A stretch of 64,000 nucleotides of DNA from Cycas panzhihuaensis (taxonomy: Eukaryota; Cycadophyta), in assembly GCA_023213395.1 (NCBI GenBank), contig CM041465.1:44027741-44091740 (forward strand). Direction: 5' to 3'. The notes below the pieces were generated by a model that was not told where the DNA came from, ran no database searches, and saw nothing but the letters and a program-made list of their open reading frames with translations. Position numbers and translations under genes: made by a program. Shown in pieces: positions 46,226 to 57,933 of the stretch (position 1 is its first letter; each line of letters opens with the position of its first letter).

Positions 46226-48136
46226 TTTTGTATCAAAACCTTGTGAGAGGAGTTTTAATGCTAATTTTCTCATATTTCTGATAAGGTTACAAACCTTTGG
46301 TGACGACCTTTGCTCTATGAAGGTGATCCAAGGCTAAGTTTAGTCATTTTTTGTAGTTGCTCATTATCTTTTGGTTATTTGTAGGCTGGAGAATGATTAT
46401 TTCAAGTTCTATTTTTTTTAAGGCTCATTTCATTGAGTGCAACAACGAAATACCATTAAAATTAGTGTTTTTTAAAATTTTTCTGTAATAAAAAAAAAAA
46501 TTAAGGATTATTGGCAAATCTCGGGAGATTATTCGTTATCTGGCTGTGAATTAGTCTCTTATTCACTCTTCTCAGTTTGCAATTGACATGCAAAGAAAAC
46601 ATCACTGTTCTAGGCAGATTTTTCACTTGAAGGGCAATTTTTTTAAAACAGAAAATGCTTATTTCTTTTTAAACTGGCTAGTTGGACTCATTTTATTGAT
46701 CATTGTAGGTTGCATTAGCTCTTGAGAAGAGTTTTGAGGCTCTAAATTTGGTTTTTAAACCCTCTATTGTGTATGGCTACCATTCAAACAATTTTTAGCC
46801 ATGCGCCCAAATACGACCTTCTCTAATTTCAACCTCATTAAATACTCCACCATTCCTCATGAAACTTCAGAGGAATCTCCACATTAGTGCTCTAACCTTG
46901 TCTACAAAATTTCATCTTGATCGGATCATTATTCATCGAGTTCTATTCGATCGAACACTCGATCTATAACGTTGCCATCGTCCGGATCTTTTTCTCTAGA
47001 AAAATTTCATTTTTAAACTTCATAAATTAAACTTTAGGTTATGAAATTTAGAATATATCATAGAATATTCTATAATTAATAATCTTTAGTTTATAAAGTT
47101 TGTTAGCTTAAGTGATTTTTTATCTTATTTAATCACATTTTAATCAAATTTCAGCTTCTTTTTTATTTTTTGAAGTTCATAAATACGTTAAAAAAAATTG
47201 TAAATGTGTTTTTTTGACTTAAAAAATGAGATTTTAATGATATTTTGTAGTCCAAAATAATAGAAATTACATTGTCAGTGATTGTATAAGGCTCCCTACG
47301 AGGTGACCTTGATGCCCTAGTCATAAAAATAGGCTAAAATTCACTATTTTTTAATAAAATCACTTATTTTTTTATGTTGGTTAGGACTATTTGAAGTCCT
47401 AAGACTTTAGTGGTAATTGTCTACTTAGTACAAAGGGATTGAATTCAATATTAAGTGGTTAGTTTTTGTCATTAAAAATGAACCCTCTTTAGCGTTATAT
47501 TAAGCAAATAATTTCTCATTTTGGACACTTGGCACTTTTTTATGTCTTTAAGTGCTCTTACAAACAATTCATATGTTAAATTTCATGTACTCAATTACTT
47601 CATTTTGAAGCCATTTTTTGAGATATTAATTAGCATTATAAGTAGTAGCATTATACCCTTAAGTAAAATTTAACTAAGTCAACTTAAACTTTAATTTTAT
47701 ATATTTTAAATCTTGTGGGAAAGGCCTAAAAAAGGTTAAAATCTTGCCTCTATAATGTAAAACTTTGTGCATTCCCTATAGGACCAATTGATTATATGGT
47801 CAATGCAAGATAATTGACATTTCTTGGAGTAAAGGGGATTTGAAAATGGTGTTATTAGGGTTAAAAATTCTAAGGAAAGCACGGTACATCTATGCAAATC
47901 AACCTTATTTAGCCTTGTCCTAGATTTAGCTTGGTCAACTGTTAGATCTACTTATAAAGATCAAGGTTAGACCAACTCTTTGTCTAGTCCTCCAACCCCC
48001 ATCACTCTCTTTAGTTGTTAGAACTTTTAGTAAGATTAGGGGTGTTAGTGTGTTAGAAGGTGAAACTTAAGTGACGAAAGCTTTGAGTTTCCAAGTCATA
48101 TGTTAGCTTTAAGACTCTTTAATCAACTTGAACATA
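46226..48136 (+). other. Leader of copia B
   Basis: 1.9 kb with no coding. 46921-47000 is locally rich in CG dinucleotides and contains the palindrome TTCGATCGAA (46945-46954) inside ATCGAGT/ACTCGAT (46934-46940, 46956-46962). An A-run lies at about 46489-46500. Confidence 0.6.
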
Positions 48137-48940
48137 ATGGTTGCCATCAACACACTTAATGCATGCACAATTAAATTAAATGGTTAAGATAACTATCAAG
48201 AATGGAAGTGATAAACTCAAAATCTATTAATCATGAATGAATTTTGGGGATTTGTTTCTGAAAAAAATCTCAAATCTATACTTGTGGAGAGTCCAATTGA
48301 TAGAGATATTCAACCTGATCCAATTTTAGATGCTGCTTGGGAAGTTGAGGATGAAATTACCTTAGCATTTTTGCATATGATTGTTGATGTGTATATAGAT
48401 CAAAATATTGCATGTGTTAAAACATCAAAAGAAGATTGGGATACTTTATCTTCATTGTATGAAAGGTAAGATGAAGCTCACATCATGATGATCAAAGCAA
48501 AGTTGTATTCTTTGGAATTTGTAAAGTCAATGTCGACATTCTTGTCTATTATCAAAGAGATTTATAATGAGTTAAATACTCTTAGCAAACTAGTTTCTAG
48601 AGATGAACTTATAACTTCAACTTTGCATACTTTGTCAAAAGAATATAATGGATTCATCTTATCAATTACTAAAGATGACACATTAGCTATTTTGAATTTC
48701 AATTAGTTTGAAAATCTCCTTCTTCAAGAAAAACAAATTTACCTGAGGCAAGAAGAACCATTTCAGGAGTTATTCATAGCCAAGTTCAAGGCTAAATAGA
48801 GTTCCAAGAAATTACTTCAAAATCAGTTCGGGAATATGAACATCAACACATCTAAAGCCAATGTAATCTATCATTGTTGTGATAAGGTGGCCCATATAGC
48901 TCATAAATATAGAAATAAGCAATCAAATATGCAGTAGCCA
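48137..48940 (+). pseudogene. Copia B gag
   Basis: The ATG at 48137 begins MVAINTLNACTIKLNG, with the expected NYQEWK soon after (about 48191). 48233-48469 and 48485-48706 are two open pieces in different frames: ILDAAWEVEDEITLAFLHMIVD with KEDWDTLSSLYER, then MMIKAKLYSLEF and LTSTLHTLSKEYNGF, all UBN2 capsid features. A degraded zinc knuckle (YHCCDKVAHIAHKYR) lies near 48870-48915. A frameshift separates the two pieces and stops follow the second. Confidence 0.8.
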
Positions 48941-50112
48941 TGTTAGCAACAACCTCATCAGTAATAATTTTAATAGCACCAGCAATAACAACAACCCCTT
49001 AGACCAAATCGAAGAGGTCAAAGAAGAAGGGGGGGCTTTAGAGGTGGCAATCAATGCCATACAAATCAATTTAAAGATGAAAATAATATGTTTTGTGCTT
49101 ATCACAATTCTAAAAGTAATAATACTTAGATAATTGATTCAGGGGCATTTCGGCATATGACTGGCGATAAAGAATTACTCTATAATATAAAAGAAAGAAG
49201 ATGGCAAACTATTACATTTTGTAACAATGAATCTGTTGAAATTTCTAGTATAGACAAAATTACCTCGTTTTATTCACCTAACAACACTATTTTCACATTT
49301 CCCACTAGAGATAACTACTTAATACCCTCAATGAAGAACAACCTCTTATTTGTTAGTCAATTAGACAAATAATAAATGAGTATTTTATTTAAAGGTGGGG
49401 AATGCACAATTAGTGACAAGAATGATCAAGTGATAGCCATTGGTCATAATGACTATAGACTTTATAAACTGGATGCATCAAATATTACACTTGATACTAC
49501 CTACTTTGTCACTCAATCTATGTCAAAAGATCAACTTTAATATAATAGACTATGCCACTTAAGCCTATAAAATAACAAAATGATATTTAATAAAAACATG
49601 GTGTATGGGCTTCCAAAGATATCTAGATCAAAGTGTCTTTGTGAAGCATGTATCATGGAGACTCAACATAGATAATATTTTCCTAAAAGCAATTCATGGC
49701 ATGCATCACAACCCTTGCTATTAATCCATACAGATTTATATGGACCCATGTCCACGGTATCCCTTAGAGGTGCTTTATATTATATAACCTTTATTGATGA
49801 TTTTTCACATAGAGTTTGGGTGTACTTCATCAAGCAAAAATTATAGGCATTTAAAAATTTTAAGGAATTCAAACTGAAGGTAGAAAATGAATATAAATAC
49901 TCAATCAAAATCTTGAGATCAGATAATGGAAGTGAATTTACCTTAAGGTAATTCAATCAATTTTGCAAAGATCATGGAACTAAGGAATAGCTCACTACTC
50001 CTTATATACCTCACTAGAATGGAGTTTCTAAGCATATAAATAGGACTTTGGTCGATAAAGCCAAAGCGATGATACATGCAAAAGGGTCACCTTGTTCGTA
50101 TTGGGCTGAAAC
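48941..50112 (+). pseudogene. Copia B protease and integrase, upstream part
   Basis: A Gly/Arg-rich stretch (RRGQRRRGGFRGG near 49010) precedes the protease site IIDSGAFRHMTGD (about 49131-49170), with DSG intact. The pre-integrase and zinc region contain CEACIMETQHR (about 49637-49670). Integrase: LIHTDLYGPMS (about 49722), ITFIDDFSHRVWVYF (about 49787-49832), ILRSDNGSEFT (about 49911-49942). PQQNG reads P-H-stop-N-G, with TAG at 50015-50017. It continues to WAE at about 50101-50110, where copia C interrupts; the frame resumes at 55253. Confidence 0.82.
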
Positions 50113-50314
50113 TATTAACTTGATTCAAAGAAATAGAAGGCTGATGAGAGAACTCAAGAATTTTATTGAGAAGATGATCCCTTAAATATACAATCAGACT
50201 TATAACCATTATGACATGATTTGTAACCAACCTCTGAGGACATGACACATGTTACATTCACATGTGTGAGTTACATAATTAATGACTCTTTAGATAAAAC
50301 ATTACCTCCTAACA
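50113..50314 (-). repeat. 3' LTR of copia C (202 bp)
   Basis: Nearly identical to 55050-55247 (TTTTATTGAGAAGATGATCC, AATTAATGACTCTTTAGATA). The terminal TG has mutated to TA at this end (TATTAACTTG against TGTTAACTTG). Confidence 0.92.
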
Positions 50315-50323
50315 CCCTCTCTT

Positions 50324-51900
50324 AATGTTTTATCTTTCTCAATCCTATCTTGTCTTTCAGAAATTGAAACTTTTCTTTTCCTAGTGACTTCGTCAATAGG
50401 TCTACAGTTTGTTCTGTAGTAGAGCAGTATTCTAACTTGATTTATTTATTGTGAACCTTTTTACTTATGAAGTGATGGTGAACTTCAATGTGCTTAGTTC
50501 TTGCATGAATAATAGGATTCTTGGTCAACTTGATAACACTCTAATTATCACAGTATAAAGTTGTTGTTTGGTTTTGAGGTTGGTTCAAATCGATCAGAAG
50601 TTGCCGAAGCCATCGCTTCACGAGTTGCGCTTCACGCTTTGTATTCTACTTTAGTTGAGAAGAGTACAACCGTTGATTATTTTTTACTGCACCATGAAAT
50701 TACAGTCAGTCCCAAGAAAAAATAGTAGCCACTAGTGAATTTTCTCTGCTCTTTGTCACCTGCACAACCCGAGTCATAATATCTTATGAGTTCTGCTAAT
50801 CCTTTCTATGAGTAGATCAATTTTAGTCCAATTGTTCCTCACAGATATGTCAGTATTCTCCAAGCAGCTTTCCAATGTATCACTTTGGATTCTTGCATAT
50901 ACTAGGAGATGACTTTGACTAAGTAACATATGTTAGGTCTGGTGGCTATGAGGTAAATCAAACTACCAATTAGTTGCCTATACAGAGTGACATCAATTGC
51001 TTGTTCTTTTTCATCTGCCACCAAGTCATAGTTGATTTCCATGGGTGTTGTACATGGATTGTAGTCTGTCATCCTGAATTTGCCCTGCAGATCCTTTATG
51101 TATTTACTTTGTGAGATGAAAATGTATTTTTGTTGTTGACTTACTTCCAATCCCAGATAATAGTTAAGAAGACCAAGATCTATCATTTCAAATTCCTTTT
51201 CTAACTGATCTTTTATTTCTATAATTGATTTATCATCATTTCCTGTGAGGATCATGTCATCTACATAAACAACAATTATGGTGATTAGACCACCTTTTTT
51301 CTTTGTGTATAGACTGGAATCTAAGCTGCAATGTTGAAATCCATTATTGCATAAGTGCTTATCTAGTTTGGCGCACCGGGCACGAGGGGCTTATTTCAGT
51401 CCATACAGGGCCTTTTTTAATTTGCACACCAACTATTCTTGTCCTTTCTTAATGTAACCCTCAAGTTGTGTATGTACATATCTTCTTCAAGATCTCCATT
51501 TAAGAATGCACTTTTTACATCTAACTAAAAATTTTTCCAGTTGTGTAACACTGCAAGACCTATCACTGTTCTTATTATGTCTATGTCTGCTACAAGTGAG
51601 AAGGTCTCTTCAAAGTCGATTCTGACTGTCTGTGTATATCCTTTAGTAATAAGACGAGCTATGTGTTTCTCGATTTTCCTATTAGCCCCTTCTTTGACCT
51701 TATATACCCATCTACAATTAACTATGGGTTTGTTTGGAGGAAGTTCTACCAGTTCCCATGTTTAATTTCTAACAATTGAATCTATAACTACCTTCCGTTT
51801 TGGTTGATCTTGAGCCTCCTAGAAGGATTAAGGTTTAGTTCTGTTGAGCAGAGCTTTTGGTTTTTGACTCCTTGTTTTATGGTCAAGTACACTTCCTCCT
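50324..51900 (-). pseudogene. Copia C reverse transcriptase and RNase H
   Basis: Read from 51900 down: TWELVELPPNKP (about 51757), RWVYKVKEGA, DVKSAFLNGDLEEDMY (about 51525-51478), then VVYVDDMILTGND, intact catalytic box at about 51268-51238. 50902-51255 is open for 117 codons with FEMIDLGLLNYYLGLEV, FISQSKYIKDL and LYRQLIGSLIYL. RNase H is broken by several stops (Gln and Trp positions), and its catalytic region is less clear. The chain ends near 50345 with a Lys-rich tail before the purine tract. Confidence 0.85.
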
Positions 51901-53420
51901 TCTTCAATAGTCTTGATGAACCATTTGGGCACTTTCTTTTCTTTTCTTGAGTCTTCTCTTGTTTCTAAGAGTTCTGAATGAGATTCTACTTCCTATGTTG
52001 AATTTCCTTCTTCACCCAAATCTATGTGAGATGAACATAATGGAACTTCTTCAGTGATAATGTCTGAAATCTCTTCTGTGAAGAATTCTTTATTTGAACT
52101 CTCTGTTTCTCCTTCAATTATTTTGATTTGGGGTTGAAGATCTAAGCTTTCTTCATTAAAAACTACATCTTTGCTAACATATATCTTATTTGTTTTTGGA
52201 TGAATGCATTTATAAGCTTTTGAATTCTTACTATACCCTATTATAATGCATTCTATACTTTTTGCATCAATTTTTGATCTTCTTTTATCTGGTATGTGTA
52301 CATAAACTTGACTACCAAACACTTTAAGGGAACTAACATTACGTTTCTTACCTATCCATGCTTCCTCAGGTGTGACGTTCTCCAGAGCTTTAGTTGGACT
52401 TCTGTTTATAAGGTAGCAAGCTATATTAACTGCTTCTGCCCAATATGATTTCAAAACCTGCCTTTCATGTACCATGCTATGAACCATTTCCATCAAGGTT
52501 CTATTTTTTCTTTCAACAACACCATTGGATTGTGGAGTGTAGGGTATGGTGATTTGTCTCCAAATCTTATTCCTCTTGCAATAGGTTAGGAATTCATTAG
52601 AGATGTACTCTCCTCCTCCATCTGATCTGATATATTTTATTTTGGTTTCTGACTTGAGTTCTACCTCTGCTTTAAATTCTTTGAAGATTTCAAAAACTTC
52701 CGATTTGTTATGTAAAAAGTATACCTAGACTTTTCTAGTGAAATCATCAATGAAAGTTAGGAAATACCTACAACCATTTATTGAAAGTGGTGTGAGTGGT
52801 CCACAAAGATCTGTATGAATCAATTCCAATTTGTTTTGTGTCCTTCATTTACTTTCTTTGAAGGGTAGTCTATGATGTTTTCCAAATTGGCATCCTTTAC
52901 AAACAAAATTTTTCAAAGAAATGTGAGGCAATCCATGCACCATATCATGTTTTTTCATTTGTTTTAATGTTTCTATTGGTAGGTGCCCGTACTTCAAATG
53001 TCACATTTTATTATCAGAATTCACAACATAACAAGCTTTTGGACTCAGACTGGGTATTACAGGATTTGAGACTAATTTATACAGATCATTGCTCCTAATA
53101 CCTTTTGCAATTATTTCTCCATTGTTTTTCATATCTAATATGTGGCAGAGACCATATTCATCAAACATAGTTCTTAGCCCATTTTTACTAAGTTGTGAGA
53201 TAGATAAAAGATTCACTTTGAGGTTAGGGACCAACAGAACATTTCTAATTTTCTTTACATTACCCCATATGTTGATAGAGATAGTACCCACTTCCTTAAT
53301 TTCAAGTGGATACTTATCACCTAATTCTACTGATTTGTTGATGTCACAAGGTCTCAAGATTTCAAACCAGTCTTAGCAATTCATCATGTCGCAAAGTTCC
53401 AGAGTCAATGAAACATATAT
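51901..53420 (-). pseudogene. Copia C protease and integrase
   Basis: The protease site reads FIDSGTLRH (about 53425-53399). 53001-53357 is open for 118 codons: SVELGDKYPLEIKEVGTI, NVLLVPNLKVNLLSISQL, TMFDEYGLCHI. The integrase zinc and core region lies at about 52990-52500 with KNFVCKGCQFGKHHRLPF-like coding and an intact PQSNG (about 52540-52525). 51993-52496 is open for 167 codons: SYWAEAVNIACYLINRSPTK, EEAWIGKKRNVSSLKVFGSQ, DVVFNEES and the acidic linker. Only a few stops and frameshifts separate these pieces. Confidence 0.87.
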
Positions 53421-53489
53421 CTGTTTCCTTTAATCCTGCTAACAATACAACAATAAATGTTATTTCTTCCTCTTCTTCTTCAACTTGTT

Positions 53490-54396
53490 CTTTGTTATAG
53501 CTGCCCATAGATCTTTTCCCCCTCTTAATGCCTGCTCTCCTTTGAGGACATTGATAGGGATAATGTCCTAATTATTCACAATGGTAACATACATCGAACG
53601 CTCTGCAAGCACTGGCAAAATGCCCAGACCTGCCACAGTTGAAACATATCTTTGAGTCTCTACCTCGTCTGCGTCCTCTGTTATCTAAATAATGACCACA
53701 AGCAAAACTCCTAGAGTCTAGAGTTTGTCCCCTTCCACGTGACTGACTTCGTCCTTGAGATCCTAGATTTAATCTAGAAGCAAAGTCATCTTCCAGTTCT
53801 GCTAAGTCTTCATACCGCCTGTTTCTCTGTTCTTGCCTTACCAATATTCCAGTCAACTGGTCAAGGGTCATTGTATCAATCTTATTACTATTTGTGATGG
53901 TGTTGATGGTTACATTAAAGGTCTTTGGCAATTTATTGGATACCATCTAAACAAGTTCAGGTTCAGGTAGAATTTCTCTAGCACTTAAGAGTCAATTTCT
54001 AAATGGAGCGACCTTATATATAAAGTCAACCAGTGTTTTATGCTCTTTCTTATGTAACTTATATAATTCTTCCTTTAGGGCAAACATCTGAGCCTTATTT
54101 TTCTGACCAAATAGATTTTTAAAGCACTTCCAAATAGCTGATGTTGAGGTCAATTTTTCTACATATACTAAGAGGGGGTCGAAAACAAACAATTTAAGAA
54201 TGATTACTCCCACATTATCTCTTTCCAACCGACTAGGTAAGGTTGTGCTAGCATCATCAGGCTTGGTTTCAGTTCCAAGTGCAATATTCCAAGCATTCTA
54301 GGCCCTGAGAAGAGTTTCAATTTTTATTTTCTAGATATAATAATTATTATCAGTGAGTTTGCCTTGCTCAGAGAGACCATAGAGTGGCACAACCAT
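53490..54396 (-). pseudogene. Copia C gag with two zinc knuckles
   Basis: The likely start ATG is at 54396 (MVVPLYGLSEQGKL). 53992-54228 is open with AIWKCFKNLFGQKNKAQMF and ALKEELYKLHKKEHKTL, a UBN2 capsid. 53572-53946 is open for 124 codons: LDQLTGILVRQEQRN, an Arg/Gly-rich linker (QGRSQSRGRGQ, NRGRRRGRD), zinc knuckle one CFNCGRSGHFASAC, then CYHCE-stop-LGHYPYQC as knuckle two with a Gln-to-stop change. Two knuckles are usual for this group. Two stops separate the open pieces. Confidence 0.87.
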
Positions 54397-55049
54397 TATT
54401 AATAAAGAGAGAGAAATTTGGACTAGTTTGACCATATAATTATACAGATTTTCATACAAAACCCTAGGTGTACGTACAAGGACAAAGAATATCTTAAAAG
54501 AGAGGTCTTTTCACCCTCAACACAGATCTGAGATCAGTTTCAAGAAATATCTTTCTGATTTGAAGAAAACAACCTCAAAAAAATCGAACAGATGACTAGG
54601 ATTTTAGCACGTTTAGGCTTAAATCTTTTAAAACTTTTTATAAAACTAGACAAAATTGGGTCTAAACATTTAGTAACAAAGAATTGAAGCTTTTGGGATA
54701 GTCTTTACCCAAATTCAGACGAGATTTTACTTTCAATCAATTATTTTCTCTCTAATCCTGCACAAACTGGTCTTTGCTCGATTTGGCCCTTGAAATGATT
54801 TCAAACATCTTCGAGTCAGTAAAGAATGTTAACGAGTGTTCTCTGATCTATCTATCAACCAAATTTTATCTCATTCTGAGGACTTTGAAAATTTGACATC
54901 TCAGATCAAGTTTAGTACCTGATTAATTAATGCTTCATTTCCGTACTAGAGAGCCTTCCAGACTTGCCTTCCTTCTTGAACCCTTGATTTTATCTTCAGC
55001 GGTTAAGATTTCTTCTTTCAAATAAGCAGTCACACATGTTCTGATATCA
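54397..55049 (-). other. Leader and primer site of copia C
   Basis: No coding. The primer site at 55038-55049 reads TGATATCAGAAC on the minus strand, a diverged tRNA-iMet match, directly adjacent to the 5' LTR. Confidence 0.75.
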
Positions 55050-55247
55050 TGTTAACTTGATTCAAAGAAACAAAAGGCTGATGAAAGAACTCAACAATTT
55101 TATTGAGAAGATGATCCCTTAAATATACAATCAGACTTGTAACCGTTATGACATGATTTGTAACCAATCTCTGAGGACATGACACGTCACATTCACGTGT
55201 GAGTTACATAATTAATGACTCTTTAGATAAAACATTGCCTCATAACA
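55050..55247 (-). repeat. 5' LTR of copia C (198 bp)
   Basis: TGTTAACTTGATTC to CCTCATAACA. The differences from the 3' copy are a short indel in the CACACATGTTACATT region and several substitutions. Confidence 0.92.
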
Positions 55248-55252
55248 TAAGC

Positions 55253-57340
55253 ATTCAACATAACAATCTATGTGGTAAATAAGAGTCCAACTACAATAAT
55301 CATCGACATCACACCAAAAAAGGCTTGGTCTGGCAAAACCCGAGTTAGGTAAAAATAGTCTTAAATGTATTTTTGTTGGTTATGTTATTCACAGCAAAGC
55401 ATATACGATACATGATCCCAATGTCAAGAAAATGCATGTATTTAGAGATGTAATCTTTGCTAAATACAGTGAGTAATTGGAGTTTGCATCTATTTAGCCT
55501 CTTACTGAAAAAAGCAAGTAGATTATTGAGGATTTCCTTCTTTCATAATCATCTACACTATGCACATCTTCTGCACCTGTTGTTTCTTCATCTACTTTAG
55601 CTCTAACTACTTTAGATTTAGCTCCACTTGATCTTGGTTCTTCCTTTATTGATCAACCATTATGACCAGAGGCTATTGAGGTTCAATTTACATCTATCAA
55701 AAAGCTACCTAAATGGTATACATAGATGGTGAAAGATAACCAAGTCATAGAAGGAAAATGTTCATCCAAGATAAGGCAGCAGACAAACTATGCACATAGA
55801 TGAAGTGTTCTGTGTTCATGAGCCTTCCACTTTTGAGGAGGCATATAAAAGTGAAAAGTGGAAAGTTGCCATGGATGAAGAAATCCATTTTATTGAAAAG
55901 AATGGAACATGGGATTTGGTGGAATTACCTAAAAACAAATAGGCAATCAGTTATAAATGAGTTTATAAAACCAAACTCCACTCTAATAGTTTAATCGAAC
56001 ATCATAATGCTTAACTTGTTATACAAGGTTTCAAACAGAAAGAATACATTGATTATGAGAAGATCTTTGCATCAATAGCAAACATAAATACCATCCTACT
56101 CATTTTGGCCTTAACTGCTAAATGCAAGTGACCAATCTACTAGATGGACGTGGAGAGCGCCTTTCTCAATGACGATTTTTAAGAGGAGGTATATTTAGAG
56201 CAACCTCCTGATTACATTATACAAGGCAAAGAGCATTTGTATGTCACCTAAAGAAGGCTTTGTATGGATTAAAACAGGCTCCTAAAGCATGGTACTCTAA
56301 AATTGATAATTAATTTTTTAGACATGGATATCATCGATCCACATCATATACTAACTTGTATATAAAATTTAGAGAGAACCATGTAGTCTTTGTGGTCTTG
56401 TATGTTGATAACTTAGTTATCACTAGAAATGACACTAAAATGATAAGAAATTCTCCAAGGTGATCTTAAAAGGAGTTTTGAGATGACTGATCTTGGACTA
56501 ACCCATTATTTCTTAGGCTTAGAGGTATGGCAACAGGCAGGTCATATTTTCATCTCTCAAGTAAAATATTCTTGAGACATTTTGCAGTGTTTCAAAATGG
56601 AGAACTATAAACCAACGCCTACACTTATGGAGAATGGTATTAAGTTAATACTTGATAAGGAGATAGAACCAACAAATCCCACTTTGTATCAATAACTAAT
56701 TGGTAGCCTAATTTACCTCACAAATACTAGATCGAACATTTCATTTGTAGTTGAGATTTATTCCAGATACATGTCTCAGCCTAATCAGAAACATTGGAAT
56801 GCAACAAAGCATATATTTAGATACATCAAAGGTAAATTGCAATATAGCCTTCAGTATACTTATAATGAGAACTTCATCTTGAAGGAGTTCTTAGATTCTG
56901 ATTGGGTAGGTTGCCAAGATAATTGTAGATCGACCTCGAGAGATATTGTTTCATCATTAGTTCAAGAGTCATTTCATGGAGTTACAAGAAATGACATGAT
57001 GTTACCTTGTCATCCATAGAAGTAGAGTACAAAGCTACAATCATCTTAGCTTGTGAGGTTATTTGGCTAAGGAGGATTTTTAGAGCTTAGACTTGAGAAG
57101 AATCACCCCACCAAGCTATATTACGATAATCAAAATATGCTCAAGTTAACTAAGAATCCAATTTTTCATGCACGGACCAAGCACATAGAGATTCGTCACC
57201 ATTTTACCAGGGAACATGTTCAAAACAGTGAGATCAACCTCTTGTTCAGGCCCACGAACCAACATATTGTAAATATCTTTATCAAGCCACTTAGTAGAGA
57301 GAAATTTGAGAAATTCAGATATGCTCTTAGTGTCCAACTT
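55253..57340 (+). pseudogene. Copia B integrase end, RT, RNase H
   Basis: Resumes the integrase: YVVNKSPT (about 55270-55293), TPKKAWSGK (about 55312). A Ser/Thr-rich linker covers about 55545-55665. RT: EKNGTWDLVELPKN (about 55896-55937), a segment with DVESAFLNDDF (about 56151), [17 protein letters not shown] (about 56253-56303), and the catalytic box changed to YVDN (56401-56412). LGLTHYFLGLEVWQ follows at about 56492-56530. RNase H: 56771-57019 open with KHIFRYIKGKLQYSLQ and LDSDWVGCQDNCRSTS, and 57137-57400 open with KNPIFHARTKHIEIRHHFTREHVQ and the terminal FIKPLSREKFEKF. The D-to-N change and stops make it inactive. Confidence 0.87.
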
Positions 57341-57356
57341 AATATTATAAACATTA

Positions 57357-57369
57357 AAGTGGGAGAGGG
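57357..57369 (+). other. Polypurine tract of copia B
   Basis: AAGTGGGAGAGGG directly before the 3' LTR TG at 57370. Confidence 0.85.
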
Positions 57370-57928
57370 TGTTAAACATTTATATTTAAATGCTAAGTGA
57401 TGTGCTATATAATTATTTTATTATTGTACTTTATGAACTTTATGTTAATGTGACTTATCACTTAAAGTGATAAAGTGCATACCTACATTCTTTCTAGTGA
57501 TATAACATTGTAACTTGAGGGTCAATGTACCCCTCTTGCATCTTTGCTCACAACAGAGCCCAAGGGACACTTATCCCTTATGCATCTGGCATACTTTGTA
57601 TGTTTGACATTTGTTAAACATGCAGTCTCTCAAAGTCTCTCCTCATAGTCTATATATAGAGACTAATTCTCATGTATGTAGATATGAGAGTGTGTAGTAT
57701 TGCTATGCTGCTAGTTTTGCTAATCAAGTATTTTTTCTTATTTGGAGATTGGATTAATTAATTCTCCTCCATATTGGTGTCCTCATGCTTATGATCTTTA
57801 TGATTATGCTTTCTCATAGTACTCATTCCATACTAGCTTGAATAGATGTTAATAATCTTCATTCTCATAGCAACCTTTCATCTCATTTAGATCCTAAAGG
57901 CCTTAAGCTTAATGCCCAATTATCAACA
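57370..57928 (+). repeat. 3' LTR of copia B (559 bp)
   Basis: Matches 45667-46225 throughout; right flank TGTAG at 57929-57933 repeats the left target. It carries the conserved near-palindrome at 57455-57473. Confidence 0.95.
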
Positions 57929-57933
57929 TGTAG

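Larger units (their letters stand above)
50113..55247 (-). mobile_element. Copia element C, innermost (5.1 kb)
   Basis: Minus-strand copia with short LTRs (50113-50314 and 55050-55247), primer site at 55038-55049, gag, protease, integrase, RT and RNase H, and a purine tract AAGAGAGGG next to the 3' LTR (50315-50323). Target copies GAAAC and TAAGC are both one substitution from GAAGC; counting one copy restores the integrase frame of copia B. Of all autonomous-type elements here it keeps the longest coding pieces and an intact YVDD. Confidence 0.93.
45667..57928 (+). mobile_element. Copia element B, with copia C nested inside
   Basis: Two 559-bp LTRs (45667-46225, 57370-57928), starting TGTTAAAC and ending CAACA, flanked by a perfect target duplication TGTAG (45662-45666 and 57929-57933). 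Plus-strand gag, protease, integrase, RT and RNase H lie between. Integrase is split by minus-strand copia C (50113-55247). It inserted in the protease-RT interval of gypsy I. Stops and a catalytic change make it inactive. Confidence 0.95.
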
